Below, one piece after another: positions 29,879-43,558 of a DNA stretch of 64,000 nucleotides. The stretch is from Beverwykella pulmonaria (Eukaryota > Ascomycota > Dothideomycetes > Pleosporales > Melanommataceae). The notes beneath the pieces were generated by a model. That model saw nothing but the letters and a program-made list of their open reading frames with translations. It did not search any database and was not told the DNA's origin. Position 1 is the first letter of the stretch, and every line of letters starts with the position of its first letter. Made by a program: the position numbers and the translations under genes. The stretch lies in NCBI GenBank assembly GCA_001599595.1, contig BCHH01000018.1:1-64000 (forward strand), given 5' to 3'.

Positions 29879-30448
29879 CAAGTCATGCTCAGTGATCAAG
29901 TTACGTGACAGACTGCGCCGTAGTATTTTCGAGAACTACGACAATTACATATGTGGGTCCAGATGGTGATCCATCTTCAGATCCTAACAGTGTTCCAGCA
30001 ATTCTCAATCGTCAGAAACAATTGTGTAATGATAACATAATACGTTGTCGCTAGAGCTAGTCCTACATAGGTCTAACTGCTCGGTTCTACCGACGTCTTC
30101 GTTTATTCCCTATAAGCCCGATGTCACCAGATACGGAGTTCTTGCGGAGAAACAGCCTCCGAAGTAGAAGTACCAAGTCCGGATGAGCAACGTGGACCAA
30201 GATCTATTTAGGTGGTGGCCAAAAAAATGCCAGACATCTCTATACAAGATAGTAAAGCCAGCAAGACAGATTTTTTTGTAACCATCCAACCCAAACAGCT
30301 TCGCAAAGGCGTACACCGAGCTGATTGGTTTCATATACTTCTTGGATTGTTGTTCATCTACCACGCTTAGGAGTTTGACACCAATTTTCTAGCACTGAAC
30401 CGAGACCAGGCGATCAACTGCCACTTTGTTTCCATCCTCACCGCGCCC
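29879..30448. other. Intergenic, monooxygenase promoter
   Basis: About 570 bp. A minus-strand open frame of 84 codons (30110-30364) has no recognisable features and I do not call it a gene. CGGAG and TCCG words occur near 30135-30160. Confidence 0.4.
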
Positions 30449-32090
<1,642 letters not shown>

Positions 32091-32850
32091 GTACTTATAT
32101 CGACTATTGAAAAATGTTGGATGACAAATGTTGCAAACGCATCGGTGGTTTAGTGGGACGATGATTACACTGGAAATGCGTAGGCTGTGATAATCCGAAA
32201 CCGATTTTTTTTAATGAATGAGAATGTTCAGAAATGGTATTCGAAATTCATGTTTTGGTGTGGCCCCCAAATCTATCCCTGTAGCACTACTCACAGATTT
32301 CGAAAACAGGAAAGCGAATATCGTCTTCTCCAATCGAGTGATCTCAAGGATCGATGCCAAGGACTCTTGGACTGCATGAAAGGCCGAAAGTCCGGTGCGC
32401 TCGTAGCGATGCTCAATTTGCATCCAGCATAGGGGCTGAACGTGATGCGATAAAGTACCTCTGGCATCTCGCCTTGTCTGCCTCTCAGCCTTCCTCAACC
32501 AAGTCCACAGCATGTCAGTTGATGGTTCAGACTATGATTCCGAAATTGCCGCAGATGTTGCCAACGACAGCCCATACCAGCTCAAAGCTCAATCGAGCCG
32601 GAGCAGAACTCACTAGTACATAGAATCTGAGTAGTCAGTGAGACCTAGGATCAATTAGATTACGTAATCCAAAAGGGGGTTGAAGCTTATTGTGAGGGTT
32701 GTACAGTCGGCTCGTAAAAGTCATTAGCCACCCAGCGATCCGAGCTCTGCCAGGGTATAGCGATATCTCTGTCAAAAATCAATCAATTTTGAAGCTTTTC
32801 AGTTCTAAAGAGAGCTCATATACAGTGGATATATTTGAGTCGTTAAAATT
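32091..32850. other. Intergenic region right of the monooxygenase
   Basis: About 760 bp with no gene I can support. The sequence ACAGTGGATATATTTGAGTC near 32822 could be a Tc1-type terminal repeat belonging to the remnant that follows. Confidence 0.4.
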
Positions 32851-33300
32851 CTAGTAGTGAGTTGATCCGCCCTTCCGCTGGATAACTTCCTTCATACGTT
32901 TAGACCAACTGAGTATACATGCACGGTAATCTTGAGTCGCAATTTTTGCCCACTCTTCCAGTAGGGTAGCCTCCATTTGTTCCTGAGTTGTAATATATTC
33001 TCGTCGCTTTGATATGCGCAGCTTCAGAAACTTCATTGATTTTCTGGGTGCGACACAGTCTATTCGATTGATTGCTATCTTTGTGCGTCCCCAAGTGGGC
33101 TTCTCTGGGACGGGCGGCTCGTGAAGCCCCACATGTGATAGATTTGTTGACGCTCGCTGCACAAATTTTCGAGGTTTCGGCCACCTTCCCGATACCACGC
33201 GAGCGCATGCTATTTGGATGGGATGAGCCAGACAGCGGCTGCCTCGTCACTTTGCGCGAGCGCAGGTCTTTTCCACACAGTCCCATCATCTCAGATTGAT
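32851..33300 (-). pseudogene. Tc1/mariner transposase remnant
   Basis: The minus-strand frame ending at 32851 closes with EEWAKIATQDYRACILSWSKRM then KEVIQRKGGSTHY, which matches the usual end of Tc1/mariner transposases (WAKIP...R..A.I..GG.T.Y). Upstream, another frame has a possible helix-turn-helix (GKVAETSKICAASVNKSI) joined to unrelated sequence, as in an internally deleted, frameshifted copy. No DDE/D triad is visible. Confidence 0.55.
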
Positions 33301-33685
33301 TTGACACTGCGAACGAACAGAGAAGAAGCGTGAAATGGCAATGGACAACTGAAATGAAATTTCGTTCGCCAGTATACTGAGCAGCTGCAAGGATTCGAAG
33401 TGTGCTCTTATTGGTTTCAGCCTTGCAGCTGTAATGCTATGCCGCAGCAGGGGTGTGTCCTCAGCCCCCATGAATCTTTGGAGATAAAATGGCTGAGGAG
33501 CATAGCATGTCCTCGTGCTTTCACAGCGGGTTTAGTAGTAAAGGTAAAAGGGCAAGGCCCAACGAGGAACGCTACCACGTTGCTCTCATATTCAGATTTC
33601 ATATGAGAGGCGGCGAAAGAGCCATGAGGATAGGCTCAGCCCACGATCCGGAAAAGGTGCGCAGGGTAGAATTTACGTTGCGGGA
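33301..33685. other. Intergenic region
   Basis: About 385 bp between the Tc1 remnant and the end of the glutathione transferase gene. I see no gene. Confidence 0.4.
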
Positions 33686-34634
33686 CTATGTAGATGCTTG
33701 CGCCTCTGCCTTCGCGTCCTTCTCTGCTTTGATGTTGGCCTGGTATTCTTCCATGCTGGAAACACCCTTGGGCATACCGTTCCACATCAGTCCCTGTTCG
33801 TCCATGAGTTTCGCTCTGATGTCCATAGCCTTCTTCCAGGACGGTCGAGCGATCATGCTCTCATGCCAAGCCTTAACTTGCGGGAAGCCGTCGAATTTAG
33901 ATTCTTCTGGGCACATCAAGACCACATCTAGTCGGTCGTTCCAGGGTACAAACGCAAGGTCTGCAATCGTCATCTTATCTCCTACCAGCCATTTTTTGTC
34001 CGTCAAACCCTGCTCGAGCACGCCGCAGATACGCTTTGCCTCTTCGACGTAGCGATTGACAGCTGAGGGAAGCTTCTCGCTGTGAAGCACGTTAAACCTG
34101 GATTATCACGGTGTGAGCTGACTGGCCGATGCTCGTACTTTGGCTGGGGTGCACTTGGACATAACCCACCAGCTTGCTTGTCCATAGTAAGGTCCCTGAC
34201 CGCTGACCTGGAACATTAACCACTGTTGGACGTGGCTCTTCTCTTGCACGGTCCCATACGTAAGCTTCTTCACTGCATCATACTGCTCGACGAGGTACAA
34301 GATTATAGCTCCGGTCTCCCATAGCACCAGGCCAGTGTTGGGGTCCTCAATGGCTTCACAAATTCAGTCGACGTGGTCATATGTTGGGCTTTGCCGGACG
34401 ACCATGGCTCACCGGGAACTCGACCGTTGGGGTTGAGGTTGATCAAAGGCTTGGCTTTGATGTCCTGGAACTTGATCGACTTGATCTCGTAGGGAACCTG
34501 CAATTCCTCTAGGACAAGAATCACTTTCCAGGGATTTGGCCCAGGCGCTGATACGATTTCATTAGCCGGACGAAAGCTCGCTCGGTCATTGTAGACTCAC
34601 GCGCGAGCCACACACGAATCGGTTTTGTAGACAT
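33686..34634 (-). CDS. Glutathione S-transferase (Ure2p/GTT-like)
   Basis: Four exons on the minus strand (34634-34601, 34547-34413, 34353-34155, 34097-33686) with 53-, 59- and 57-nt introns give 259 residues. The thioredoxin-fold N-domain is assembled by splicing: MSTKPIRVWLA, then PNPWKVILVLEEL, NPNGRVPAI and the glutathione-contacting ETGAIILYL. The all-helical C-domain contains WLVGDKMTIADLAFVPW, the N-capping box/hydrophobic staple region typical of the family. Such enzymes conjugate or isomerise electrophiles with glutathione. In polyketide clusters they detoxify reactive intermediates or, rarely, form C-S bonds. It is head-to-head with the second O-methyltransferase (about 640 bp apart), supporting cluster membership. 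Confidence 0.85.
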
Positions 34635-35272
34635 GGTTAGCGGTGCAGGCATGGGAGATTCAGTCGGAAATCCGCCGACAGGGTTCCTGAATACATAGGG
34701 TGCAAAGCGACGCAAAAGTAGCGGCACCGACTGGGGCGGAGCGACAGGGTGGTGATGAGCTGCTTCTGGAGCCGAACGGCAGCGTATGAGTACTGTACTG
34801 TAACTATGGTATTGAATTTTTTTCTATCTGTATTAGTGCACTAGGTTTGGCATTTGTCTCGTAGATCTCCGCGCACTGATATTATTGCTTGGACTTCAGC
34901 TATGTCAAGGGGACCCTGGTCCTGCTAGATATGCGTAGTGTCTTGGAATATTGGCTGGGGCAAGACCACTTGTAGCCTAGCTCTGACATCCCTGTCTTGC
35001 TCCTGACCAAGGGACGCAAGGGACATCCCGCGCTAGGCTGCGTACGGGCTAGTTCGCGGGCATGACCACATGCCACCTTCTGCCTAAAAAGTGTTGTCGA
35101 CCAATACAGCTGTGCCGCTATGAGATATCACTGGCGAGACACACATTTTTTTGGTTGTGTCCGAAGAGCGCAAACACTACACTTTGCACAAACACACCCA
35201 TTCTGGTTTCCCCAAAGCTCAACCTCCAAGCCTTGTCGTTCAAGTAACATTGGTTCCAGGTATACTGCAAGT
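34635..35272. promoter_or_regulatory. Divergent promoter, glutathione transferase / O-methyltransferase 2
   Basis: About 640 bp between the two start codons. It has GGAAATCCGCCGACAGG near 34669 and TCTCCGCGCAC near 34866, both imperfect relatives of the CCGCGG motif, and no exact copy. Confidence 0.35.
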
Positions 35273-36748
35273 ATGGCATCAACCAGCCGCATCGCTGCTC
35301 TCGCCAAGGAGATTGAGGCACATACAAGCAAGCTCGACAAGTTCTTTACAGGGAGCAAGATGCCCCCGCCTTCATTCGACGAGGATAGCCCATTGATATA
35401 TCCGTTTCCACCGGACGTTGCAGAAGCTCAAGAGGCCTTGTCGGCAGCCTTGGACGAGCTATGGTGGCTCAACAAGGGGCCAATTCAAACCATAGTCGCT
35501 AAGTCGGTATGTCATGAGCAACCTTGTTGTGGCTACGCAGTGTGTTAAATTGAACAGTTTGCCACATCTGTCGGCCTGAAGACCATTCTCAAATACAACA
35601 TCCAAAACCTTGTCCCCCTTGAGACAGGAACTACCTTCAAGGAGCTTGCCGAGAAGACCGGTGTCCCAGAGAAGAAGCTTACACGCCTGTTGAGACATGG
35701 AATAACAGACCACTTCTTCCGCGAGACACAGCTGGGTCACATAAAGCATACTGTTGCAACTAAAGCGCTTGTTGCTATGCCCCTTCTTGGAACGTGGGCC
35801 TCAATGGGAATGTATGATGTTGGACCAGCCAAGATGCGTGTAGGTTTAGGCACATATCTCACCAGGATGGATGCTTACTATAGTAGATAGTTGATGCGGT
35901 TGCTAAATGGCCAGACTCTGAGGAGCCAAATCACTCGGTTAGCGGCGCCCCTAGCTTGCTTAAAGGACTGACTGACATGTAATGTAACTAGGGTTTCCAA
36001 CTCGCCAACAACACAGACAAGACTATGTTTGATTTCTTTGAAGACCACCCTGAGCGCATGAGCCGCTTTAAAGATGCTATGAGCTTCCTCTCAACGTTCC
36101 CAGGCCTAGAGCCCTCGTACGCCGTCAAGGCCTACGACTGGGCCTCTTTGGGCAAAGCCACTGTGGTGGACGTTGGTGGGTCGCACGGCCTTGTGTGCAT
36201 CGCTCTTGCAAAAGAATTCCCTAACCTACAATTTGTGGTGCAGGACCTTCAGAAGGTTGTTGACGACGCGAAGACTAAATCGCCAGCCGAACTGTCACAC
36301 CGTGTGACATTCCAGGCCCACAACTTCTTTGAAGAGCAGCCAGTCAAGAATGCTGACATCTACTACTTTCGCTGGATCCTCCACGACTGGTCCGACAAAT
36401 ACTGTCTCAAGATCCTCCGGGCGCTGATTCCCGCCCTGAAGCCAGGTGCCCGCCTTCTGTTTAGTGAGAGATGCCTTGAGGCGCCTTGCACGCTGCCCCT
36501 CGCTGCGGAGAGATGGAACAGGTAGGTGCCACACACAACTGTCATCGTGACGAATCATTGCTTGTGTGAGTGCCACTGACACGAATAGGGACTCGGACAT
36601 TACTATGCTGGCCACGTCCAACTCCCAGGAGCGCGACGAGGATGACTGGAAGGCCTTGTTGAAGGCCGCAGACTCGAACTTTACCCTTGAGGAAGTAAGG
36701 AGGACACCGGGCGCGAAGCTAGACTTAATTGTGGCTAGGTGGAAGTGA
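35273..36748 (+). CDS. SAM-dependent O-methyltransferase 2
   Basis: Five exons (35273-35506, 35558-35839, 35887-35937, 35992-36521, 36589-36748) join in continuous frame to give 418 residues. The introns are 51, 47, 54 and 67 nt; the third exon is only 51 nt. The SAM motif DVGGSHG lies near 249-255 and the catalytic His of ILHDW near 320. The closing ERWNRDSDITMLATSNSQER matches the COMT-type signature. It is a divergent paralogue of the enzyme at 6135, with different intron positions, so the pair is not a recent duplication. Two methyltransferases suggest two O-methylations of the polyketide (inference). I see no disabling lesion. Confidence 0.85.
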
Positions 36749-37143
36749 TTTATTCCTAAGCGTTGTCGTGACGATCAAGCAGCAGAAATTCCATGGATGT
36801 GGTGGAAGCGTGATAGAATTGGGAGGCGTCGATCATCACATACGAGCTGCTGTGCTGCTTTTTCAACGGGCACTTAGTTGTTTGTAATAGTGTAGCAGCT
36901 GCATGAGATGATATCAGGGTAACGTCACATCCAACTACCCACCGCTCATATTAAGCGTCTATCTAGCGTGTAACTTGCCATGCGAATCTCTCACGCCACG
37001 ATAGTCACGTTGCCATGTTACTCGTGTAGAGGTTACTTTATGGGGACCATTAGACAAGTTGCGCTGGCCCTGTCCAGACACCTGCTTGTACAACGTGACA
37101 CGGTTTCCAACAAGCTTTCTAGTGGTACAAGTGAGAGGGACAT
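36749..37143. other. Intergenic, convergent
   Basis: About 395 bp between the convergent O-methyltransferase and P450 remnants. No gene seen. Confidence 0.45.
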
Positions 37144-38373
37144 TCACCTTGCCTTGCTCCGCGGCACAATCCTGAACGGCACATGTATCTTTGGATAAAT
37201 CCCATGCCCAAACCCCATGCCCTCATAAAGCGCCCTCGTCGCCCGCTCCCTCGATCGCTCCTCCAACCACGCCTTCCCATGCCCTGTCGGCCCCTCCGCC
37301 TCCAGCACATCCGCCGGGTCCGCCTCGAGCCGCAGCGAAAACTGGCTGAACACGCGCGCCAAGATGGCGCACATCTCGACCTCGGCAAAGCGCTTGCCGG
37401 GGCACATGCGGTGGCCGGCGGAAAAGGGGAAGGCGGCCACCTTGTCGGTGGGGTCGAGCCAGCGGGCGGGGTTGAAGTTGCGCGCGGGGGACTGTTCTAT
37501 GCTGGTGTCGTCTCCGGGGGTGGTTGAAGGGGACCAGTAGCCGGGATGCCGCCCAATGGCTGCGACGTCGATCATAATGATGGTGTCCTTGGGAATTCTG
37601 CAGGTGGCGCCGCTGGCGGCGGTGACGGTGGTGTCGCGGACTGCCTTGCGGGCGTACCACGAGACGGGGTGGTAGAGACGCAGGGTCTCGCTGATGACGG
37701 CGCCGAGGTGGCCGTTGAGGAGTTCGGGGACATCCTTGTTGGCGTCCCACGTGGATGTGGCTCTGGAGCCGAGGACACGGTCGAGTTCCTGCTGTAGCTG
37801 GGTTTGGGCGGAGGGGTAGAGGGCCAGGAGGAGGAAGACGAAGGAGAGCGTGGTGGAGGTGGTGTCGAAGCCGGCCATGACGTAGAAGAACATGTTACCA
37901 AGTACCTCCACTTCAGTCAGGGGGCGGATGCCGTCGCGGCTGGACGCGGCGTCGCTTGCGATGACTAGGGACTCTGTGATGTTTCCTCAGCGCCATCCGA
38001 ATTAGGAGTCAAAGCTCAATGCATGTGCAATAATGCAGAGCGAGTCTACCTCGTCAGAAACTCACCTAGGAAATACGGCTCGTCCTTCTGTTTCGCCGAC
38101 TCAAGTCGTGATTGCACCGAGTTCGGCATCTCAAGCATGTACTGCTGCCACTCGACGAACCCCTGATACGCCTTCTTGTGCGACTTAAACGGCGACCTGG
38201 CTGCACCATTCATCAGTAAGAGGTCAAACCATGTTGTAATGAGGGCTAGCCAACTCACGCGACGAGATATTTCAGCCTCATCACATCCACCTCATGTGAG
38301 CTCATCTCATCAAGCCTCTCACGCGACGCTTGATCGACGATTTGAATCACCCACCCGCCGTCCCTTTTAGCAT
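37144..38373 (-). pseudogene. 5'-truncated cytochrome P450 monooxygenase
   Basis: Three exon segments (about 38373-38259, 38196-38066, 37985-37144) join in frame over 62- and 80-nt introns. The C-terminal two-thirds of a P450 is intact: the I-helix AGFDTTSTT, the K-helix SETLRL, and the heme loop FPFSAGHRMCPG with the axial Cys. Reading upstream, P450-like sequence (WVIQIVDQASRERL; EVDVMRLKYLVA) stops near 38370 and is replaced by A-rich repeat DNA. No membrane anchor, proline-rich hinge or first ~200 residues are found upstream. The gene is therefore truncated, most simply by the retroposon-like sequence that begins at its broken edge. An oxidation step may be missing from this strain's pathway. 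Confidence 0.82.
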
Positions 38374-38620
38374 TGTTTTTTGTTTTTGTTTTTTAGATAG
38401 CAACTCCCAGCTTCGTCTCCGTCTCCGTTCAGGGGGATCAACACCTCACTGATCGATAGAGAAGCTCTACTATCTCTACTCTGATAGGCCTGTCTTGCTA
38501 AGCTCACGGCAAGCTTCAAGGCAAGCACAACGCTCACGGGGCCTATCACGAGCCTGAGTACGAGCCTGAGCCTATCGGTCAATTACGTGAGGCGAGACGA
38601 GCTCTGGCCCCCAATACAAG
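38374..38620 (-). mobile_element. Retroposon-like sequence with A-rich tail
   Basis: On the minus strand this sequence ends in an A-rich tail (AAAAAACAAAAACAAAAAAC) directly abutting the truncated P450. Such tails mark LINE- or SINE-type insertions. The body has duplicated words (GAGCCTGAG, GATAGG) but no polymerase III box I can recognise, and its other end is undefined. A target duplication cannot be assigned. Confidence 0.45.
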
Positions 38621-39000
38621 CGTTCCACAACCAAACTACCTACTTCCTGCAGGCTGGAGTGATAAATAGACCCATAGAATAACGTTAATACTGTTCGATG
38701 CGGACACGTTGCCAGTAGTAAGTCCCAAGGGGCCCACTTGCATTCTATGCTGGGAGAATAGTGCTACAGTGGACGTAGACACGTTTCCTTAGATGGAGTT
38801 CATAGAATCTCTAACAAAGATACACCGTCAGCTTAACAGCTTGCAAGATGATGTGGGAGAAATAAAGGACATATGGAGAAAGAAAACAGGACTTCGCAGG
38901 AGTAAAGGGGGGAGAGATGCAACGAACCAAGACAACAAAGGTATAAGGGCAGAAGAGCGACCCAGCAAAAAGAAGAAGCCTGTCAAGTAAGTTGGGTTTT
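38621..39000. other. Intergenic repeat-like DNA
   Basis: A 65-codon plus-strand open frame (38793-38990) with a Lys-rich C-terminus is present but resembles no family I know. It may belong to a retroelement. No other content seen. Confidence 0.3.
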
Positions 39001-39049
39001 CTGCAGCATCCTATCCACAGGGCAGTTCCTATGCTTCTTAAGTGATGTG

Positions 39050-39900
39050 AGAATCCTTAGAAGCTGTCGCTCGTTGTTGTCTTCTTCTGTGTTTGCTGCG
39101 GTTTGCTCGCCTGGCTGTGGACGTCTCGTCTCCATCGCGAATCGGATCGTGGCTCATACTTCGTCAATATCTGCTTTCCATCGCTTGGTAGAACCATTAA
39201 TGCTCTCGCCTCCTTCCTGCCAGCTCAAGAAGCCTTTAAACACGTACGAAAGAGCCCCAAATCACCCGATGTTGCTGTCGAAACCTTGTCTTCTAATTTT
39301 CCAACTTTCTACGGCGAAGGAGGAAGTGCGGGATCAATTCTAGTAACCCGCACTCACACTCAGCTGTCTCCGATGCCTTAATTTTGTAAAGGTGCACCTT
39401 AAGATTCGTTTTGCCTGTCCAGAGCTGCGTGATGATCGCAACTTCTGCGCTGTTCAATTGTTGGTATAGTCCTGCGGCCTTTCCAGGGTGGAGAGCCGCG
39501 ACAATCTTCCTCGTGAACTTGCCAAAATCCGCTCGTCATCGTAGGAGCAGTCCGATCATAACTTTAGCTCCTCTCAGTGCTTGCTTTATTACATATACCG
39601 GGTAGGCGTCTCGCTGCGGTGGCTCCGCACTATCTAGTCTTGTCGCTTCCTTGGTCGGTTGATTAGTCTTCTCATTTCCCTCAATCCCTACGTGGCCGGG
39701 GATCCAGAACAGCGACATGTTGTTCATGCAGAGCTTTTTTATGATTTCGTACGCCACCTCATGGTATGCGCTGGCCCTTTAACTTTGTACCGATAACAGC
39801 GCCGACTGTGTGTCTGAGAATATTCGCAAGTAGGAGGCTAACACCGGCGACAAAACACCAATAACCATATGACCAGAGTAGATCGGGCACCTCCCTGCTA
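39050..39900 (-). pseudogene. LINE (Tad1-like) RNase H and C-terminal remnant
   Basis: Minus-strand pieces contain IFSDTQSALLSVQS, then WIPGHVGIEGNEKTNQPTKE, both standard parts of the RNase H domain in Tad1/I-clade retrotransposons, with an in-frame stop between them. Further along are AIITQLWTGKTNLKVHLYKI and a Cys-containing stretch (CECG), the usual tail after RNase H. Frameshifts and stops break it. It is probably the 3' part of an old non-LTR element. Confidence 0.7.
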
Positions 39901-39982
39901 GCGTGGTCGAGGTGTTCGTGACAATTCAGTCCGACAGCCGCGGTCCCCCAGCTGGCAGAGTCCAGTCCAGATTCATTGGCCT

Positions 39983-42900
39983 TCACCCCTTCTCCTGATC
40001 GCTTACTCCGTTCTTAATCCTCCGTCTAGGCCATCTCTCTCCCCAAACTCTTTTCATTTCCCCAAAGGACTTGCCTATCCCATCAAGTGAAAGCGCAATC
40101 ATGATCATAGGCACCGAAATCGCGAAACCAATACCGAACGTATACTTAAACACGTAGGCAAGAGGCAACGAACCGTCTTCATTTGGATCGCGAGGAAATT
40201 CGCGGATATTAATTGCAAAGACGGCGGCAATAAAGTTGAGGGGTAGGAAAACGATAGTGACGATCGTAAATACCATGATAATTTGGCTCTGGCGCGCAGT
40301 ACTTTCAGCCTGGTCTCGAGCCATGCGGCCCTCAAACGCGTTCGCGTCCTGCTTCTGCTTGAGGTCGAGTAGGTCGATAACGGATTTGTAGATACGCTCC
40401 GTCTGTTCATCCATCCTGTATATTTCCTGCATACGCATGTCAATATTCCTTAGCTGTTCCCTGGACTTTTTATTGAGGCTTAGTTGGCTTCTATGCTGTT
40501 GCCTGTATATTTCAGCAATAACCATCTCGAGTTTGGGTAGAATTTGCTGCTGGGTTTTGAATGTTGTTGCTATCATGTTCAGCTCATCACGGATATCCTT
40601 TGTTTCGACCAGAAGCATAGTTTCCTGACTGATGTCGAGGATCTTGTCGACAAATAGTGGGTTTGAGCTAGGGTCGGCGCTTGTCGCTTTTTTCGTGCGG
40701 TCTAGGCGTTGGTACCGTTGTTGCAGCCACGCGGATGCCTGTAGCGAGGCAGCGCAGAATTCCTTGAATAGCATGTCCCCGCGATCGGCTGCATCGCCTA
40801 TAGTCAGTTCGAACATATCGAGGAATGGGAACGCGTTCTCACCTGCGCACAGGCGGTCGTACACGGCTAAACAACACTCCGTGATGGTCATGGCTAGATC
40901 ATAGACGGTGCTCACGGGTTCGCGGTGCCTGGAATTGATCGCCTCGATGATATTGTCAAGGACATCCATCGAATCGTTCTTTGCTTGTTCCCAGCGCTGC
41001 GGAAAGCTGGTCACGATTAGATCTTTTCCTAGTATCCACATCCATAGCTGATCGACCATAAAAATCTTGGGACCTATACTATCTTCTTCGTTGCTCTTCG
41101 ATTGGTAGCGGTATATGACCTGATCCCGGTCGCGAGCTTGGGTATCAATGTTATGGTAGAAGGATTGGTCCAAGGTGCGGCGGACGTGAAGCGAGGCATT
41201 TTGTGTGACAAGGTATGCTCGGATCAGCATTTCGTCGTACGTGCTAGCTTTGGTTGATGTTGGTAGGATCCCGTTCCTCAGCAATTCAGCCCGCTCAATA
41301 GCGCCTTGCATTTCACGGCGACGACGGTCCGTTTCGTAGTGTAAGTAAGGTATACAGAAGAAGATATTACTGTTGGAAACCTGCTGTGAAGTGTCTCTTC
41401 GTCCTAGTTTTGTTGCTCGGTCGGTCCTAGATTCTACAGCGATTCGAGAACTAACGGTGATTTGGGGCGATATTTCTTCTGTAATAACGTCATTGGAAAG
41501 CTCATCATCTGCAGACTTCTGTGCGCGTGGAGTAGTTCGACATGCAGGTATCATGAAGCGAGAATGTGCTAGTTTCCCCCTATGCTGATAATCGAGTGAT
41601 TGTTGTAGAGCCATGTAGCCTTCCACATCTGCTGCACCCTCTTCAATGAATACCTTAACAAGGAGGACTTCAATCCAGTGTATGTTGTTGGCTGGAAGAT
41701 GTATCCACCTAAACTTGGTGGCCTTGCTGTCCTTAGGTAAAATTGTACATGTAGGTTTCTGTAGGTTCGCCGGATCTCGCCCGTACAAAATATCTAGCAT
41801 AATGGTTAAATTTTATGAATGTTAAATGAATGTGTAACTATACCGTATATAGTTCTTTTCGAGACTCGGTGTTCATTGTGGAAATGGCCGAAGTCGACGA
41901 TTGTCGCATTGAATCCATTGCACGCACCAAGCGCATCGTCCGACAAAGTTTCCACGTTGAACGGAGCGAGAAGGTTGATAATATCCTCCCTCTTATTTTT
42001 CGCCGCTCTTAAAAACGGCGTAATCCCGAAAGCGTCTCTGGCCGCCGTCTGAACATCCTTCCTTTCCAGCAAACACTTGACGACGTTTTCGTGCCCTGCC
42101 TGCACCGCAACATGCAACGGCGTCATTCCATTCAACAATCTGGCATTAATTTCTGCACCCTTCTCCAATAAAATCCTCACAATCTTCACACTCCCATGCT
42201 CACACGCATTGTGCAACGGCGTCCAGCTCCCATCACTCTTTGCCATAACATCCGCCCCATACTTCAACAATAGTTCCACAATATTATGTCTCCCATGGCT
42301 GGCGGCCAAATGCAAACTCGTCTTCTCTCGAATCTCCACTGCATTCACATTCGCCTTTGGATGTCGTGCTCTCGTCAGCAGCATCTCACAAAGCTCTCCT
42401 TTCCCCGTGGCAGCAGCCCAATGCAAGGGACTTCTCTTCAGCTCATCTTGTCCAAGTTCCCCATGAACATGTACCTCAGTCCTCAGTAACAGGTCAATAA
42501 CATCCCGCCCCCAATTACAATGTTTATCCGCAGCTAGATTATGCAAAACATTCCTCTTCGCATTATCCCTCTTATTAACATCCGCCCCTTTCCTCAACAA
42601 CTCATCCAAAATATGCCAACGATTCTTCCACGCAGCCATCATTAGCGCTGTCCGTCCTTGTTTATCCGCTACATCTACATTGCACCCAAAACTTAACAAC
42701 AGCCTCACAACCTCATCATGGTTCTTCTCAATCGCTCGCAGCAAGGGGGAAACGCGATTCCCAGGTGCACCATCAGGACTCGCACCGACGTTGAGCAAGT
42801 ATTCGGCCGCGTATTGATTGCCGTGTTCGGCGGCACACATGAGGCCGATGCAGAGGAGGTGGTAGGTGGGGGAGTTCTTTGCTTTTGCGGCTTCAATTAT

Positions 42901-43011
42901 GGCGATTACTTCGTCGAGTTTGCCTTCCTCGATGGCGGCGAGGAGGCGGGGTTCGGTGCACACATATTGGTCGCTGCTCCCGTCAGAGGAGCATGATAGA
43001 GAGCGTGCCAT
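39983..43011 (-). CDS. Ankyrin-repeat protein with CorA-like membrane domain
   Basis: Two exons (43011-41844 and 41793-39983) join over a 50-nt intron (GTATAG...GCTAG) to give 992 residues; read separately they would look like two genes. Residues about 50-345 carry at least eight ankyrin repeats (SPLHWAAATG, TSLHLAASHG, TPLHNACEHG, TPLHVAVQAG). The middle contains the fungal signature FRWIHLPANN and WMWILGKDL. The C-terminus has two membrane helices (about 894-915 and 936-959), as in CorA-type Mg2+ channels. The GMN selectivity motif expected after the first helix reads AIN (916-918). Related proteins are common in filamentous fungi and their transport activity is unproven. No link to the cluster is apparent. 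Confidence 0.88.
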
Positions 43012-43558
43012 GCCTACAGTGGCTATATGCTCATACTCCTCTCACTTCTGACTGCGGAGTTGGGCGATAGTTCAAGCTCAAACTCAAAAGCGACGGCGAG
43101 ATGGGACGAATGTGACGCAGAGCTTTGATCAGAGCATGTTAAGTGAGTCGCGTGTGCTGTTGGAAACTCTAGTAAGTGTAGGTCTATTAGATGTGGCAGC
43201 GAGATCACTAGCGCGATTCATGCCCACTTACAATGGTGATGGTGATAGCGATGGAAAAGGGAACAAACATTAGTTCAAGAAGGCGCCTGAGTCACGCGAA
43301 GCGCCCTATCCGTATTCGTGCTAGCTCCGGGCGCAGCCGCGTGCCGAGGCAAAGTTGCGCACCTTAAAAACCATCTTCGCAGGTTTATCGCCAACAGGCA
43401 CGGCGATGAAGCTTTTTGTGGCATCGCCCTGCTTCATTGAGCCCGACATGCACTCCTCTCCATGGCCTCTACCCACGTTACATCGCTGCTGATGCGGCGT
43501 GATAGCGCGCACGCCATACTTCGATCCTACTCGACATCAACACATCAAACCCTTTATC
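43012..43558. other. Divergent intergenic region
   Basis: About 550 bp between the ankyrin gene and the permease. It presumably holds both promoters; no other feature recognised. Confidence 0.4.

Noticed and set aside
38046..38258. Small separate gene starting MSWLALITTWF beside the P450
   Set aside because: The first codons are intron sequence between a GTGAGT donor at 38258 and a CCAG acceptor at 38197; the rest is P450 exon.
41794..41843. Separate ankyrin and CorA genes
   Set aside because: The 50-nt intron restores a continuous protein whose order matches known fungal ankyrin-CorA proteins.
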